A stretch of 64,000 bases of DNA from contig NC_092344.1 in NCBI RefSeq assembly GCF_963676685.1, positions 97,866,749-97,930,748 on the forward strand, written 5' to 3'. The notes under the pieces were generated by a model. It had not been told where the DNA came from, searched no databases, and saw only the letters and a list, made by a program, of their open reading frames with translations. This DNA comes from Mytilus edulis (Eukaryota; Mollusca; Bivalvia; Mytilida; Mytilidae). Positions within the stretch are counted from its first letter, which is position 1, and each line of letters begins with the position of its first letter. The position numbers and the translations under genes were made by a program. Positions 25,701 to 36,063 of this stretch are shown one piece after another.

Positions 25701-28700
25701 ACATACCTAAAGGTCTTATACCAAGATTTGAACCATTTGGATCAGGTAATTTTTCACAGTTTTGAGTCATTGATATTGATTTGTAGGTGAAGGGGTAAAA
25801 GACAGTTGAACTTTATTGTGTTCAAAGAACTTTATTGTGTTCAAAGAACTTTATTGTGTCAACCTTGGTTGGGTTATCATGATTAGTTTTTAAAGGTAAT
25901 TTGTCAGTCTCTCTCACTGTTTCAATGTTGACTGTGATGAGTAGAACTTTGTTGATTCTAAATCTAAAATATGATGTTTGTCCTGACAGAATATTTGCTG
26001 TGTGACCATACTTGTCTTCGTTAACATCTCATGTTTCTTCTGTATTGTTTTTATTCACCTCCTACCTTAACAATACAAGTTTCAACTTCAAAATTGAAAA
26101 ACATATTATAACTGTATAATGACAATCTATGGTTTAAACGCTGGGTAACTCTCAATCTAATTAAAAACCGATCTCTCATCGCTCCTGTTTCTGATATGTC
26201 GCGTGGGAGATCTAACGAAACCCACTTTGAGGTCACATGTGAGTGACCTCGTAGGTGTGTCTTTTTTCGACCAATGAAATTGAGTCTTCCACGATCTTGG
26301 AAGTTTAACGTAAGGCAAGGGGATGTAACTCATTTTATTTACGACGAAATCGTCAGTCAAAATAATTCATAAACTTTTTTGATTGGCTTATTAATAGGTC
26401 GTCAACTCATTTGCATATCTTTATAAATTCATAACTTTTAGTTCACTCACATGTGACCTCAAAGCCGGTTTCGTTAGATCTCCCATGCAACATATCAGAA
26501 ACAGGAGCGATGAGAGATCGGTTTTTAATTAGATTGGGTAACTCTCATAGTTTTGTCAGGTCCCTTTGCCTATTGAGATTACATTGTATTATTTCATATT
26601 CCTAATTATTTTTATTGAAATGTTTTGTAGGAAAAGAGAACAATTAATGGAGGTTTTTTTTTTAAATTGCTTTTTATGTGCTTAAATTTCTGAAAATAAA
26701 AACTTGACAAATTTTTCTATTGATGATAAGTTTTTGATATTCAGTAAAGTAAAGTAAAAGAATATTAGATGAATGTAAATGAACAGTGAGTGATACACTC
26801 ATGATCCATGAAATTATTAAGTTTCCTAAATCAAATTTTCTGTTTAAAATTTTTTTTATGATTTCAGGAGAGCCATTGAAGTTAGGCAAAAGGAAACATC
26901 ATGACCATGAAGGAAATAAATCTAGTATGTTGTTTACCTTAAATGGATTATGTCACAGATTTCAGTAAAACTTTGCATACAACTCTGGTTCGATGAACTA
27001 CATATGAAAATCGAAATAATAATGCATTTATCTCTTTTATTATCTGAAATATTACTAATTGAATTCTTACCAAATGGGTGAACATTTGTATAGAAAGGAC
27101 ATCAAATCGGCCAAAAACCTTCTTAAATTTGTCTTAAAATCATCAAATCTCTAATTCTACTCCATAGATTTTTCTTAAAAAACTATATGTTGTTGATACA
27201 AAGATTTCCATTTTAATTGTGCAAAATAAAGATAGGGTCACCAACTTCGTTTTTAAGGTATACATCATTCAGAGTTGTGCTCCTTGTGAAAAAATGCCAA
27301 ACAAGGTCGAAATAATTGTAACGTCAAATCGTTGCTGCCTCAGAAAATCCACTAAAATTGTACTTTGCAAATGTTTGTGAATCAACAGTAAACAACAAAT
27401 TCAAATAATGAATTTCAAATATTTTTTATAATCTTGGGAAACAGCTCACTGTTAAAATTGATCAAAACATTGACACAGGGCGTGCTATATCATACTGTTT
27501 CGCATATATGCATATGGAGTTAAAACTGATTAACACTTCATCTTTAATATTTTTAATTTTAGATTCATCATCAAAGTCACATAAAAAGAAATATTGCCAT
27601 GATGACGACTACTTAGGTATATAGTAGTTTTATGATCTTCTAGTCAGAATTAAACATTAAAGATTGGAAGACATGCGTAGGTTTTGAATGTTTTTCAATC
27701 TACAACTCCTAATCATGTGTGACAATTTGCAAGAAATCTGAAAAATCTTTAAAAACTTAAAAAGGACTAACTAACAGCTTGAGTGATCAGTAGTTGAAGT
27801 CAGAGCAGTTTTAGATTTCTTTTTTCTACTAACATTAGTTTTTGTGTTTATAAATCGTTCTTCTGACTAAATGATCCTATTTGAAATGTTGTTTAATATG
27901 GTTTCTGTGTTTGTATTGTTGAATGTTCAAATGCAATCCTATTCAGTCTGCACCAAAATCTTTTTCAACTACTAGTCCAAAGACCAATATTCTGACATTT
28001 TTCTTAGTATGAAATTCAAAACAGTGTAGCTGTGGCCATTGATTGACACATTAAAATCATTCATTGACTGGGACAATTTAGGTGAACGTTTGTATGTAAC
28101 GACCAATGCTCACTATGTACTTTTTAAAGACACTTAAACTATGGGGTCACCAAAGGTTCTCAACACATAAATAAAGTAATTCGAAAAATTAATCAGAAAT
28201 AACACGATATTTTGATTTATATCAATTATATAAATCAAAACGCAAAGGTTATTCCTGATTAATTTTTCGAATTATTTTATAATTAAAGGCGTTAAGAAAC
28301 CTTTGTTGACCCCACAGTTTAAATGTCTATCGTAGGTACGTCATGAACAGTGGTTGTTACAGACAAACGTTCACGTAAATTGTCCCAGTCAATGGATGAT
28401 TTTGATGGGTCAATCAATGGCCACAGCTACACTGTTTTGAATTTCATACTATTGGTCCAAACAAAGTTTTGAAAATACTTACTATCCCGAATGAAATTTA
28501 ACTAGTCTGGGGCATCGGACTAGTGGCTAACCGTGCAGACTGCCTATTTATTAATGACTTACATGTATATAACTAAAAACTACAAAAATTCTGTTAAAAA
28601 CAGATAAACTAAATATTCTATATTGGTATTTGATACCCCAAGTAAATCAGATCTTGGGGGAAATAACAAAAAACCCTAAAGTTCTCAATGCAGATCCTTC

Positions 28701-31278
28701 AATCTTTCTAGATTTCTCTATGTACCTTGTGTACAAAGGTAGACAACTCTAGTTCTTGTTATATGTTATAATTTACTTGTCATTTGGATTGATTATAATA
28801 ACATCTTTTCATTATGATTACTTTAACCCATTTCTCTGACGTCAGTCTATTGTTCTAACAGTGGATTATTTTTCAAGAATCCACTGACCATCATGTTAAC
28901 TTAAGATAACTTATGTCATAACTTTAAACTTTAAACATTAACTTACGATATGTTATCCTCTCAAAAACGAGTGACTAATGAAAGGTTCGAACTCGCGCGT
29001 ATTTTCGACAGTAAAGTCTGTAGTCTATGCATGATACCACTAGACCACGAGTGCGGATATAAATTATTATTTAAATATCACTCTTATAGCGTATATCTGT
29101 CAATGCATGTCAATAAACTGTATTTCTGTCTTTTTGTTATCTAATAAAATATATAAACATAATAAAATCAAGGAGTTGTAAATATTACTTATTAGTACAA
29201 TTACTTGAAAAAATAAACATCCATGTACACATTACACTTATCACTTTAAACGTACAAGGCCTTTCCCTTTTCATCATAGAAAATGCTTACTTTTGGTTTT
29301 AGGATTATATCATACTATGATCATCTTTGTTTGATTATAAATGGTCCAAATATACATCAACATTTAACTGACTCTTATGTGAATAAAGTGTGATAATCTA
29401 CGACTGTAAAAATACTTCTTTGACGGTAAAACCAGAACCAAATTGTCAACTTTATAGTAAAAATGAAATATAGATACCTCGAAAATTAAAAACAATATTT
29501 TGGTAGAGAAAAACATTACAAAAAAAATCATTCCGGTTACTAGGCTTGAATTTGGCACTGTTAATATCACAGTTATTTCTTTCGGTACCAACGACTAGAC
29601 GATCACAACTATGAACAGCTTGCATGATACATGCAAAATTGACATATTTTTATAATGTACATTTGTAGCAAAACCAACTCTGCTTGGGTTTCAGAATGCG
29701 TACCACTAATAATACTAGTTCATGAACTGATTGACGATGGGTGCCAAATGTAATAACGTTAAAATAATCAAAACATAATGAAAGGGAACCGTTTTACACA
29801 AACTTTATATATCATTTTTCAATTAAGACCAATCATTGTATCTATTGTCATCAACTGGTATCTATTGAAGTGGTGTTAGTGTGAAATTTACACTTCATTT
29901 ACATATAAAATGTGTATAGTCATTTTGTATGTGTGTTGTCAAGCAAATAGGAGATATAAACGACATTGACTTGCATATTAGGTTGCTAAATACTATATAT
30001 GTATATATTGAAGGTTTCTAAATGTTGGTAATTACATTTATTTAACTTTCCAAAAAAGATTAAAAAAATTCCATATATTAATTATATGTCTTTTTGAATG
30101 AATTATCAATATAAATTATTTGTAATGATCTAAAATTGATTGAAATAATCATTTACAAATATAAAATCTGGTAATAAAAAGGGGAGATAACAACACATTT
30201 AAGTTAAATTGAACTTATATTAAGTTAAATATAAATGTGAACCGTGTGGATCTAGTCATTTCCAGCTATTAGAGAATAAAAAAGGCAAAATACGAAATTA
30301 TTTTCATGAAATTCCGTTGATTCATTGTCAGATCATGAAACAGATAGTCTTTTTACTAGAAATGGGTTAAGCTAGAGAATTGATAAGAAGTAGTGGATTC
30401 GATACGTCGCTCGTTGATTATCGTTTACGAATCCACTACTTCTTATCAATTCTCTACTACTTAAATTTCTAAGTCAATATTGATTAAAGGTGTTGAAAAA
30501 ATGTGGACCTTGTATTTATCCAATTTGGAATAGATGACTTGACAACTTAATAATCGATTCCCTTTTGCTGTACACATAAATGAACATCCAATCTTTCCAC
30601 ACTGCTTTCAGTCACATTGAATGCAGATTTCTACATGTGAAAACTGCACCTGTCTTGTTATAGGGTATCCAATATTTTTGATTATTTGTTTTGTTTTATT
30701 TGAAATCTCATTAAACTGAGAATGGAAATGGGGAATATGTCAAAGAGACAACAAACTGACCAAATAACAGATAACAGCCGAAGGCCACCTATGGGTTTTC
30801 AACCAGCGAGAAAATCCAGCACCCAGAGGTGGGCCTCAGCTGGCATTTGTATAAAAAACCTTTCTTTAGTTTGCTTTATATTTGTAAATTTCAGTAGAAA
30901 TCCCCATTCCTTTATACATTGTACTATGGTTTAATTGAATAGATATACCAGATACTGGTGTCATTAACATTGACCTTTCAAAATATCAGTATTACAATTA
31001 ATTTGTTTTAGTTATAGACCCATTTATATCTTTCTTTTTAAATTTATTGACATTTCTTCCACATGGTACAACTATAATTAGAATACCAGTTAAGGTTATT
31101 TCATGTTCTTCCTTTCTCTGTGATATGTTAATCCTTATCATGAAATAATTATGTCTCCCTATTAATTCAATTATAATTCTTTAACCTTATCTTTTCAGAT
31201 GGTGATAAATTAGATAAGTCAGCGGAAAAGAAGTTAAAGAAGGAATTGAAAAAGAAAATTAAAAAAGAACGAGATTAA
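19743..31278 (+). CDS. POLR1G: DNA-directed RNA polymerase I subunit RPA34 (POLR1G / PAF49 / CD3EAP homologue)
   Basis: Nine exons joined at consistent phases: 19743-20374, 20585-20717, 21782-21850, 22514-22558, 25032-25086, 25611-25745, 26868-26924, 27563-27616 and 31199-31278. Together they give 1260 nt, 419 aa, with every intron GT-AG. Known role: with RPA49/POLR1E it forms the TFIIF-like heterodimer of Pol I in the nucleolus. Residues 1-210 (exon 1) are Ser/Lys/Glu-rich and low in complexity. The family core follows at about 211-356: FGRYNLPDGYELSKL, DLWLIKAPVN (246-255), FDIQNFNG, and IPKGLIPRFEPFG (343-355), which align with the human protein's ELWLIQAP, ECFNG and IPPGLRPRF. The C-terminus is a Lys-rich tail ending KKIKKERD. 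Oddity: the long charged extension is N-terminal, whereas in vertebrates the lysine-rich part lies C-terminal to the core. Exon 2's donor was chosen as GTATGT at 20718 because it restores the core alignment. AATAAA-like signals lie near 31432-31442. Confidence 0.88.
21380..21530 (-). repeat. Repeat B fragment in POLR1G intron 2
   Basis: It reads cggggccttttatagctgac, gctcattgttgaaggccgta and ttggcaatcataccacatct, the reverse complement of the B repeat at 6980 and 31741. Lies between exons 2 and 3 and away from splice sites. Confidence 0.65.
22678..24052. mobile_element. 1375-bp DNA transposon-like element with perfect 32-bp TIRs in POLR1G intron 4
   Basis: The left end CATGGAAGTAATATTTAGAA and the right end TTCTAAATATTACTTCCATG are exact inverted copies continuing to 32 bp. 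The flanks carry the direct repeat gttcagg at 22671-22677 and 24053-24059, a 7-bp target duplication. A further inverted pair (atctgcgttaccgc at ~22808 and gcggtaacgcagat at ~23990) lies just inside. No transposase-length frame is seen; the longest open stretch is 62 codons, so this is a non-autonomous derivative of an unidentified superfamily. Confidence 0.85.
24236..24497 (+). repeat. Repeat I (ggggcat family), 5'-truncated copy in POLR1G intron 4
   Basis: It matches 35183-35497 from ttttctggtctgt through the gttcgtccgtttgtcc run, ggttaaagtttttggt and cttagtacacatgt to gggacacattcttgtt. The terminal ATGCCCCAC hairpin of the full copy is missing here. Confidence 0.7.
26153..26536. mobile_element. 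MITE copy 2 with 9-bp target duplication in POLR1G intron 6
   Basis: It has the same CAATCTAATTAAAAACCGAT start and inverted ATTAGATTG end as the copy at 12971, with long inverted arms containing the gagatctaacgaaacccac and gaggtcacatgtgagtgacc phrases. The flanking direct repeats ggtaactct lie at 26144-26152 and 26537-26545. The overall length is 384 bp against 395 bp in copy 1. Non-coding. Confidence 0.88.
28007..28449. mobile_element. 443-bp fold-back (near-palindromic) element in POLR1G intron 8
   Basis: The left arm gtatgaaattcaaaacagtg and the right arm cactgttttgaatttcatac are inverted copies. Pairing continues inward through tagctgtggccattgattga, tgactgggacaattta and cgaaaaattaatcag almost to a short centre near 28225. 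TA on both sides suits a TA target duplication, as in Tc1/mariner-type MITEs, though TA is too short to be conclusive. The arms have diverged by substitutions and small indels. Confidence 0.75.
28945..29050 (-). repeat. tRNA-like SINE head or tRNA relic (minus strand) in POLR1G intron 8
   Basis: On the minus strand TGGTCTAGTGG is a good RNA polymerase III A box and, about 45 bases later, GAGTTCGAACC is B-box-like. The intervening sequence is the right length for a tRNA body, but the ends do not pair into an acceptor stem. A functional tRNA is therefore unlikely. Confidence 0.4.
30373..30456. repeat. 84-bp hairpin in POLR1G intron 8
   Basis: The arm tagagaattgataagaagta...ggattcg is matched by its reverse complement cgaatcc...ttatcaattctcta, with a loop of about 25 bases. 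The arms are about 29 bp and essentially perfect. It may be a very short fold-back element; no target duplication is clear. Confidence 0.75.
30718..30850 (+). repeat. Dispersed repeat C fragment in POLR1G intron 8
   Basis: It contains gagaatggaaatggggaata, aacagccgaaggccacctat and the cagcgagaaaatccagcacc phrase that mark the C family. Truncated after the tcagctggc phrase. Confidence 0.65.
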
Positions 31279-33430
31279 ATGTTTATAAAAAACACATGAT
31301 AGATTATTAAAGATTATCAACTATTAAGGTTTTTTGTTTTGCACATGTGTTTATCCATTGCAAGTACTTGTAAGGGTCAAAGTGTATGCTTTCATAAGAT
31401 TAGATGATACCCATCAAGTTTAAATCAAATGAATAAAATAAATGCTTATAAATTAATGCATTATAGTACCAATCAGACTCCTAAATCAAGTAAAAAGTAG
31501 AGTAGAGTAGGACACCATTCACAACCTGCACAAAAAAAACCAACATATCTTAAAAATTGACAGGATGAACATGTTTAAAAGTGTCAAGTTGATGTACATG
31601 TAACCACAATTCATCATAAACTACATTGACAAAAACTTAAATCAGATAGGGTACAAACTATAAACAAACAAAAGGACACACAGACTAGAATACATCATCA
31701 CTTCATTCTTTCTGTTCTGTTTCAAATACTTTTTCCAAGTATAAAAAAAGAAGATGTGGTATGATTGCCAATGACACAACTCTCAACAAGAGACCAAAAT
31801 GACACCGAAATTAACAACTGTAGGTCGCCGTACAGCCTTAAACAATGAACAAAGCCCATACCCCATAGTCAGCTATAAAAGGCCCCAAAATGACAAAGTA
31901 AAACAATTCAAACGAGAAAAATAAAGCCTGCAAGATAGGGGAATAAGATCTCTCATTGAATATACTGCTTATAAAGTTAAAGGATCGTCAAGACCTTATT
32001 TTCATTGCAATCAAAACAACCTGATACACCTCTTCATATCAAGCACTTACAAATTGCAGTTGGATATATTTTAGTCTTTGATTTTGAGGATGGATAAAGC
32101 CATTAGAAAAGTCAGTTAGGTTGACATTGTTAGTGTTAGTCTGTTTGGAAAACATGGAGATTTCACGCTCTTAAATTTAATTTAGCATGAAAATGATCTG
32201 ATTAAGGTTGACTTTTATGTCAAATGGTCACTTATTTTATACCATTGAAGATTAAAGTTCTAAACATTAAATTGAAAGTTTATAGGTTAAGGGCATACGA
32301 TACAGTTACAGGGGAGGTAATGACGTTGCTAACGTAAAATGTTATTTTTGCGACGTCAAACTGTGACATATCGGGAAAAGTTGCATTTTTCGACTGATTT
32401 TTATCATTCAAACTGATTTAATTTGAAAACGAGTGCATGGACCCCCATTTTTTAAAACAACGTTTTGTTTCATTTTGTAGGGAGATCATGTGGACCAAAT
32501 TTCATAAAACTGTAAATAGTGCAATTTTTTTAATTTGGATAAATATATACAGCAAAAAATTACGTTTTTTTCTCAATTCATGACCATTTGATAAATATGA
32601 GTTATTTCTGAATAAAAAATGCATAATTTTTAAGAATACTTATAAAATACAGAAATGTCATATTATTTAACAAAAAACAATTTGTGTTTATTTTTTAAAA
32701 CAAAAAAGTTACGTCTTTCTTTCGAAAAGGAAAATACGGCCACAAATCCGAATTTTGAGCAAATATACAAAATTTCGACCTCATTTAACTCAAAAATTAG
32801 CACATGAAGGTATATTTTTTTATTACATATTTGATTAAATCAGGCAAAAAATAGCCTACCGGTATATGGAAATTTTCATAAAACTGTAAATACAGGATCA
32901 AAACTGTATCGTATGCCCGTATACAATAACCTTTAATCATCACCGATATGTCTATGGAAATACGGATTAAGGTCATTATTTTCAGGAAGTTGTAATACGA
33001 TAAAGTTTTACACATGTCTCACCTGAAACATTGATCATGGTTCAGATGTGATCAAACAAACATTTGGTAGTCAAGAAAATTGATTTTTACAAACGAAATT
33101 TCTATATTCAAAGAATTGTAACATTATTCTATATGAGAGTGATCCTTAAATTATTCAGTCATTGTAAAGGAACAACCATTCCTGTAGTCTATGAATGATA
33201 AAGTTATCAGAAATATTGATATTTGTAAAATTTAAATTCTTATATACAAAGAGAATTCGTGTCTGCTATCTATCTTTTGTTTATCAGCATAATCCCCTAG
33301 TTCATGATTGATGAAGCAATACATCAGAAAATCTGCTCTGACAAAAGGCCCTTATTGATCATCTTCATGTTGTAAAGTACTTTCAATGCCGTTTTTCACC
33401 TGATATACATGATTTTAAACAGCAAACTAA
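31279..33430. repeat. Downstream of POLR1G: repeat B copy and a TIR element
   Basis: No exon is seen after the POLR1G stop. 31741-31925 is a good copy of repeat B (gatgtggtatgattgccaat...caattcaaacgagaaaaata). 32289-32920 is bounded by gggcatacgatacagtt and its inverted copy and is listed separately. The rest is AT-rich unique-looking sequence. Confidence 0.6.
32289..32920. mobile_element. ~630-bp non-autonomous element with 17-bp TIRs
   Basis: The ends are GGGCATACGATACAGTT and AACTGTATCGTATGCCC, perfect inverted copies. The interior is AT-rich with no transposase frame. I could not find a convincing target duplication in the flanks (ggttaa before, gtataca after), so the exact edges are less certain. 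Confidence 0.65.
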
Positions 33431-35722
33431 TTTTTATACGACCGCAAAATTTGAAAAAATTTTCGTCGTATATTGCTATCACGTTGGCGTCGGCGTCGTC
33501 GTCGTCGTCGTCCGGCGTCCGAATACTTTTAGTTTTCGCACTCTAACTTTAGTAAAAGTGAATGGAAATCTATGAAATTTTAACACAAGGTTTATGACCA
33601 CAAAAGGAAGGTTGGTATTGATTTTGGGAGTTTTGGTCCCAATATTTTAGGAATTAGGGGCCAAAAAGGGCCCAAATAAGCATTTTCTTGGTTTTCGCAC
33701 TATAACTTTAGTTTAAGTTAATAGAAATCTATGAAATTTTGACACAAGGTTTATGACCACAAAAGAACGGTTGGGATTGATTTTGGGAGTTTAGGTTTCA
33801 ACAGTTTAGGAATTAGGGGCCAAAAAAGGGCCCAAATAAGCATTATTCTTGGTTTTCGCACAATAACTTTAGTTTAAGTAAATAGAAATCAATGAAATTT
33901 AAACACAATGTTAATGACTACAAAAGGAAGGTTGGTATTGATTTTGGGAGTTTAGGTCCCAACAGTTTAGGAATTAGGGGCCAAAAAGGGACCCAAATAA
34001 GCATTTTTCTTGGTTTTCGCACCATAACGTTAGTATAAGTAAATAGAAATCTATGAAATTTAAACACAAGGTTTATGACCATAAAAGGAAGGTTGGTATT
34101 GATTTTGGGAGTTTTGGTCCCAACAGAATAAGGGGCCCAAAGGGTCCAAAATGAAACTTTGTTTGATTTCATCAAAATTGAATAATTGGGGTTCTTTGAT
34201 ATGCCGAATCTAACTGTCATGACTGTGTATGTAGATTCTTAACTTTTGGTCCCGTTTTCAAATTGGTCTACATTAAGGTCTAAAGGGTCCAAAATTAAAC
34301 TTAGTTTGATTTTGACAAAAAATGAATCAGTTAGGTTCTTTGATATGCTGAATCTAAAAATGTACTTAGATTCTTGATTATTGGCCCAGTTTTCAAGTTG
34401 GTCCAAATCGGGGTCCAAAATTAAACTTTGTTTGATTTCATCAAAAATTGAATAAATGGGGTTCTTTGATATACCAAATCTAACTGTGTATGTAGATTCT
34501 TCATTTTTGGTCCTGTTTTCAAATTGGTCTACACTAAAGTCCAAAGGGTCCAAAATTAAACTTAGTCTGATTTCAACAAAAATTGAAATCTTGGGGTTCT
34601 TTGATATGCTGAATCCAAAAATGTACTTAGATTTTTTATTATGGGCCCAGTTTTCAAGTTGGTCCAAATCAGGATCTAAAATTATTATATTAAGTATTGT
34701 GCAATAGCAAGTCTTTTCAATTGCACAGTATTGCGCAATGGCAAGAAATATCTAATTGCACAATATTGTGAAATAGCAAATTTTTTTTTAATTAGAGTTA
34801 TCTTTCTTTGTCCAGAATAGTAAGCAAGAAATATCTAATTGCAAAATATTGTGCAATAGCAAGATTTTTTTTAATTGGAGTTATCTTTCTTTGTCCAGAA
34901 TCAACTTAAATCTTTGTTATATACAATATACAATGTATATTCACTTTTTACTACCAACTGATAAATTATAATAAATAACATTCAGTGATAACAAGCAGTT
35001 TTTTTTACATCTTAATATTTTATGATGTATTTAAATGAGTAGTTATTGTTGCAAACTCCATTAGAAATTTTAATTGAGATTAGTTTTGGAATAAGGGAAA
35101 GGGGGATGTGATTAAAAAAATTGGGTTCAATTTTTCTCATTTGAAATTTCATAAATAAAAAAGAAATTTTCTTCAAACATTTTTATGCCCCACCTACGAT
35201 AGTAGAGGGGCATTATGTTTTCTGGTCTGTGCGTCCGTCCGTCCGCCTGTCCGTTCGTTCGTCCGTCCGTTCGTCCGTCCGTCTGTCCAGCTTCAGGTTA
35301 AAGTTTTTGGTCAAGGTAGTTTTTGATGAAGTTTAAGTCCAATCGACTTCAAACTTAGTACACATGTCCCCTATGATATGATCTTTCTAATTTTAATGCC
35401 AAATTAGAGTTTTTACCCCAATTTCACGGTCCACTGAACATGGAAAATGATAGTGCGAGTGGGGCATTCGTGTACTGAGGACACATTCTTGTTTTGAGAG
35501 GATTAATATTCAACAGCATAGTGAATTGCTCTAAGAGAAAACAAAAATTTTAAGTTCATTAGAACACATTCATTCTGTGTCAGAAACCTATGCTGTGTCA
35601 ACTATTTAATCACAATCCAAATTTAGAGCTGAATCCAGCTTGAATGTTGTGTCCATACTTGCCCCAACCGTTCAGGGTTCAACCTCTGCGGTCGTATAAA
35701 GCTACGCCCTGCGGAACATCTG
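33431..35722 (-). repeat. Repeat R2, copy d (inverted), with a nested repeat I
   Basis: On the plus strand it starts tttttatacgaccgcaaaat and ends ctacgccctgcggaacatct, the reverse complement of R2c's two ends. It is collinear with R2c except that it carries four ~160-bp tandem units (marked by ttttgggag at about 33622, 33781, 33941 and 34102) where R2c carries two, and has a repeat I inserted at 35183-35497. A 142-codon open run through the repeat units is almost identical to that in R2c; I regard it as non-coding. Confidence 0.7.
35183..35497 (+). repeat. Repeat I, complete copy nested in R2d
   Basis: It starts with the hairpin ATGCCCC-acctacgatagtag-AGGGGCAT and ends gtggggcattcgtgtactg...cattcttgtt, so ATGCCCCAC and GTGGGGCAT form a subterminal inverted pair. 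A degenerate (gtcc)n run lies at about 35230-35285. It interrupts the R2 phrase cattttttt-gagaggatt within the T run. Confidence 0.75.
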
Positions 35723-36063
35723 GTTGCACTAGTTATGAACTCAAAAAAAAAGAAAAATTTAATCAAAATTCACCAAAAATTGATATGAAAGATGAAGATG
35801 CCTATAAGGCAATTTTTGTTTAAATTTAGATTTCCAAGGGTGATCACTCCCATAGAAATTGTCAATTGGCACTGGTTTTATAAATTTATTCAGGATAAAA
35901 ATGTATAAATGATATAAAACAATTATAGAAACTATGTGCAAATCTGTGAAGAGAACATTCAAGGTTATTTTTTTACATAATTTATATTTCTACAGTGGAT
36001 AATTCCTATTAAAAAGCAATTTATATTTCTACAGTTGATAATTCCTATAAAAAAGCATAGTCT

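Noticed and set aside
30722-30934. MEMGNMSKRQQ-type open frame (also at 63540)
   Set aside because: Part of dispersed repeat C; the same translation recurs wherever the repeat occurs and is broken differently in each copy.
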